24,636 nucleotides of DNA, taken from contig CAZWZF010000064.1 in assembly GCA_964638715.1 (NCBI GenBank), forward strand, positions 1 through 24,636. The letters run 5' to 3'. Shown here one piece after another: positions 24,300-24,636 of this stretch. This DNA comes from JBAXQQ01 sp037131695 (GTDB lineage: Bacteria; Armatimonadota; Hebobacteria; CAIYQO01). The stretch's first letter is position 1. Every line of letters starts with the position of its first letter. Made by a program: the position numbers and the translations under genes. The notes beneath the pieces were generated by a model that searched no databases, was not told the DNA's origin, and saw only the letters and a list, made by a program, of their open reading frames with translations.

Positions 24300-24636
24300 A
24301 AAATATCTCCTTCAAACGCTGCCACATCGGTCAGCGATAAATTATTTAACCGGTTTACACTCCACCGATCAATTATCATGAAAAATAATTGGCGGGTATG
24401 TGAAATATATTTTAGAGAAGTGCCTGCGTTGTGTCAAATGGGAAATGGTGATGGGGTGATGCTTGCTGGGTACAGACACGATACTAAATTAAAAATTGGT
24501 CTATATTAAGCAAAAGTGGATAATAAAAAGAGTGGAAGAATAAGGGGACTGGCTTTTATTCGGAAAATTAAGACCTTTTTTATGTTAAAGTGGCAGGCCG
24601 AATAATTGCCTTGTCAGAAACTGGTTTATCGCTAAG
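24300..24636. other. Window end, no gene seen
   Basis: Apart from the ribosome-binding site of the SGNH gene, the CCGG-centred site and a TTGGCGGGTAT motif at 24389-24399, I see no coding region, RNA gene or repeat. The site pair points rightward and may belong to a gene beyond the window. Confidence 0.5.
24346..24361. promoter_or_regulatory. CCGG-centred operator-like site upstream of the SGNH gene
   Basis: TTAACCGGTTTACACT, matching 22902-22917 (other strand) at 15 of 16 positions. A weak minus-strand promoter (TTGATC, 18 nt, TAAATA) can be drawn with this site in its spacer. Confidence 0.5.

Overview
The window looks like bacterial chromosomal DNA from a polysaccharide-degrading organism. 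Secreted glycosidase- and SGNH-type proteins carry carbohydrate-binding C-termini, a LacI-type regulator is present, and the intergenic DNA is very rich in repeats. This style suggests the PVC superphylum, perhaps Lentisphaerota or Kiritimatiellota. That placement is inference from gene content only; no taxonomic marker gene is present.

Layout. (1) Positions 1-3550 (+) are visibly AT-rich: a secreted GH2-like glycosidase, a VOC/glyoxalase-fold protein translationally coupled to it, and a 54-codon fragment with an intact start site. (2) Positions 3640-5351 hold a minus-strand AlbA_2/HATPase-type regulator, then a tRNA-Arg(TCG) gene. The terminal 12 bp of the tRNA gene recur at 3642-3653, so the regulator may sit on a small tRNA-targeted insertion. 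(3) Positions 5352-5761 contain no gene but a set of 7-bp tandem words. (4) Positions 5762-14929 are a sugar-phosphate cluster. A phosphohexomutase with a long helical N-terminus and a protein distantly like deoxyhypusine synthase lie on the minus strand. A GmhA-like SIS isomerase, a HAD phosphatase, an HldE/PfkB-like kinase, a ROK kinase and a LacI-family repressor lie on the plus strand. Two near-consensus divergent promoters overlap around one LacI-type operator at 9593-9608. (5) Positions 15336-24299 are three minus-strand secreted proteins: a 740-aa SGNH hydrolase, a 1678-aa propeller protein and a 420-aa SGNH hydrolase. The promoter regions of the last two share a 16-bp CCGG-centred site and a second 11-bp motif.

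How it may work together. Secreted enzymes (GH2, two SGNH hydrolases, the large propeller protein) would bind and process a plant or algal glycan. Three of the four end in a CBM9-like domain. The cytoplasmic cluster resembles the first steps of ADP-heptose synthesis (isomerase, kinase, phosphatase, mutase) but has no nucleotidyltransferase here, and adds a DHS-like protein and a ROK kinase. Its substrate and product are unknown. This cluster is the best candidate for an undescribed pathway.

The intergenic DNA is unusually structured. Nine-bp words (GGATT/AATCC type), 7-bp words and roughly 11-bp CACAGAG/CACAAAG words are tandemly phased. Several run into stop codons or over apparent start codons. 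Several nested palindromes of REP or MITE type fill the remaining gaps.
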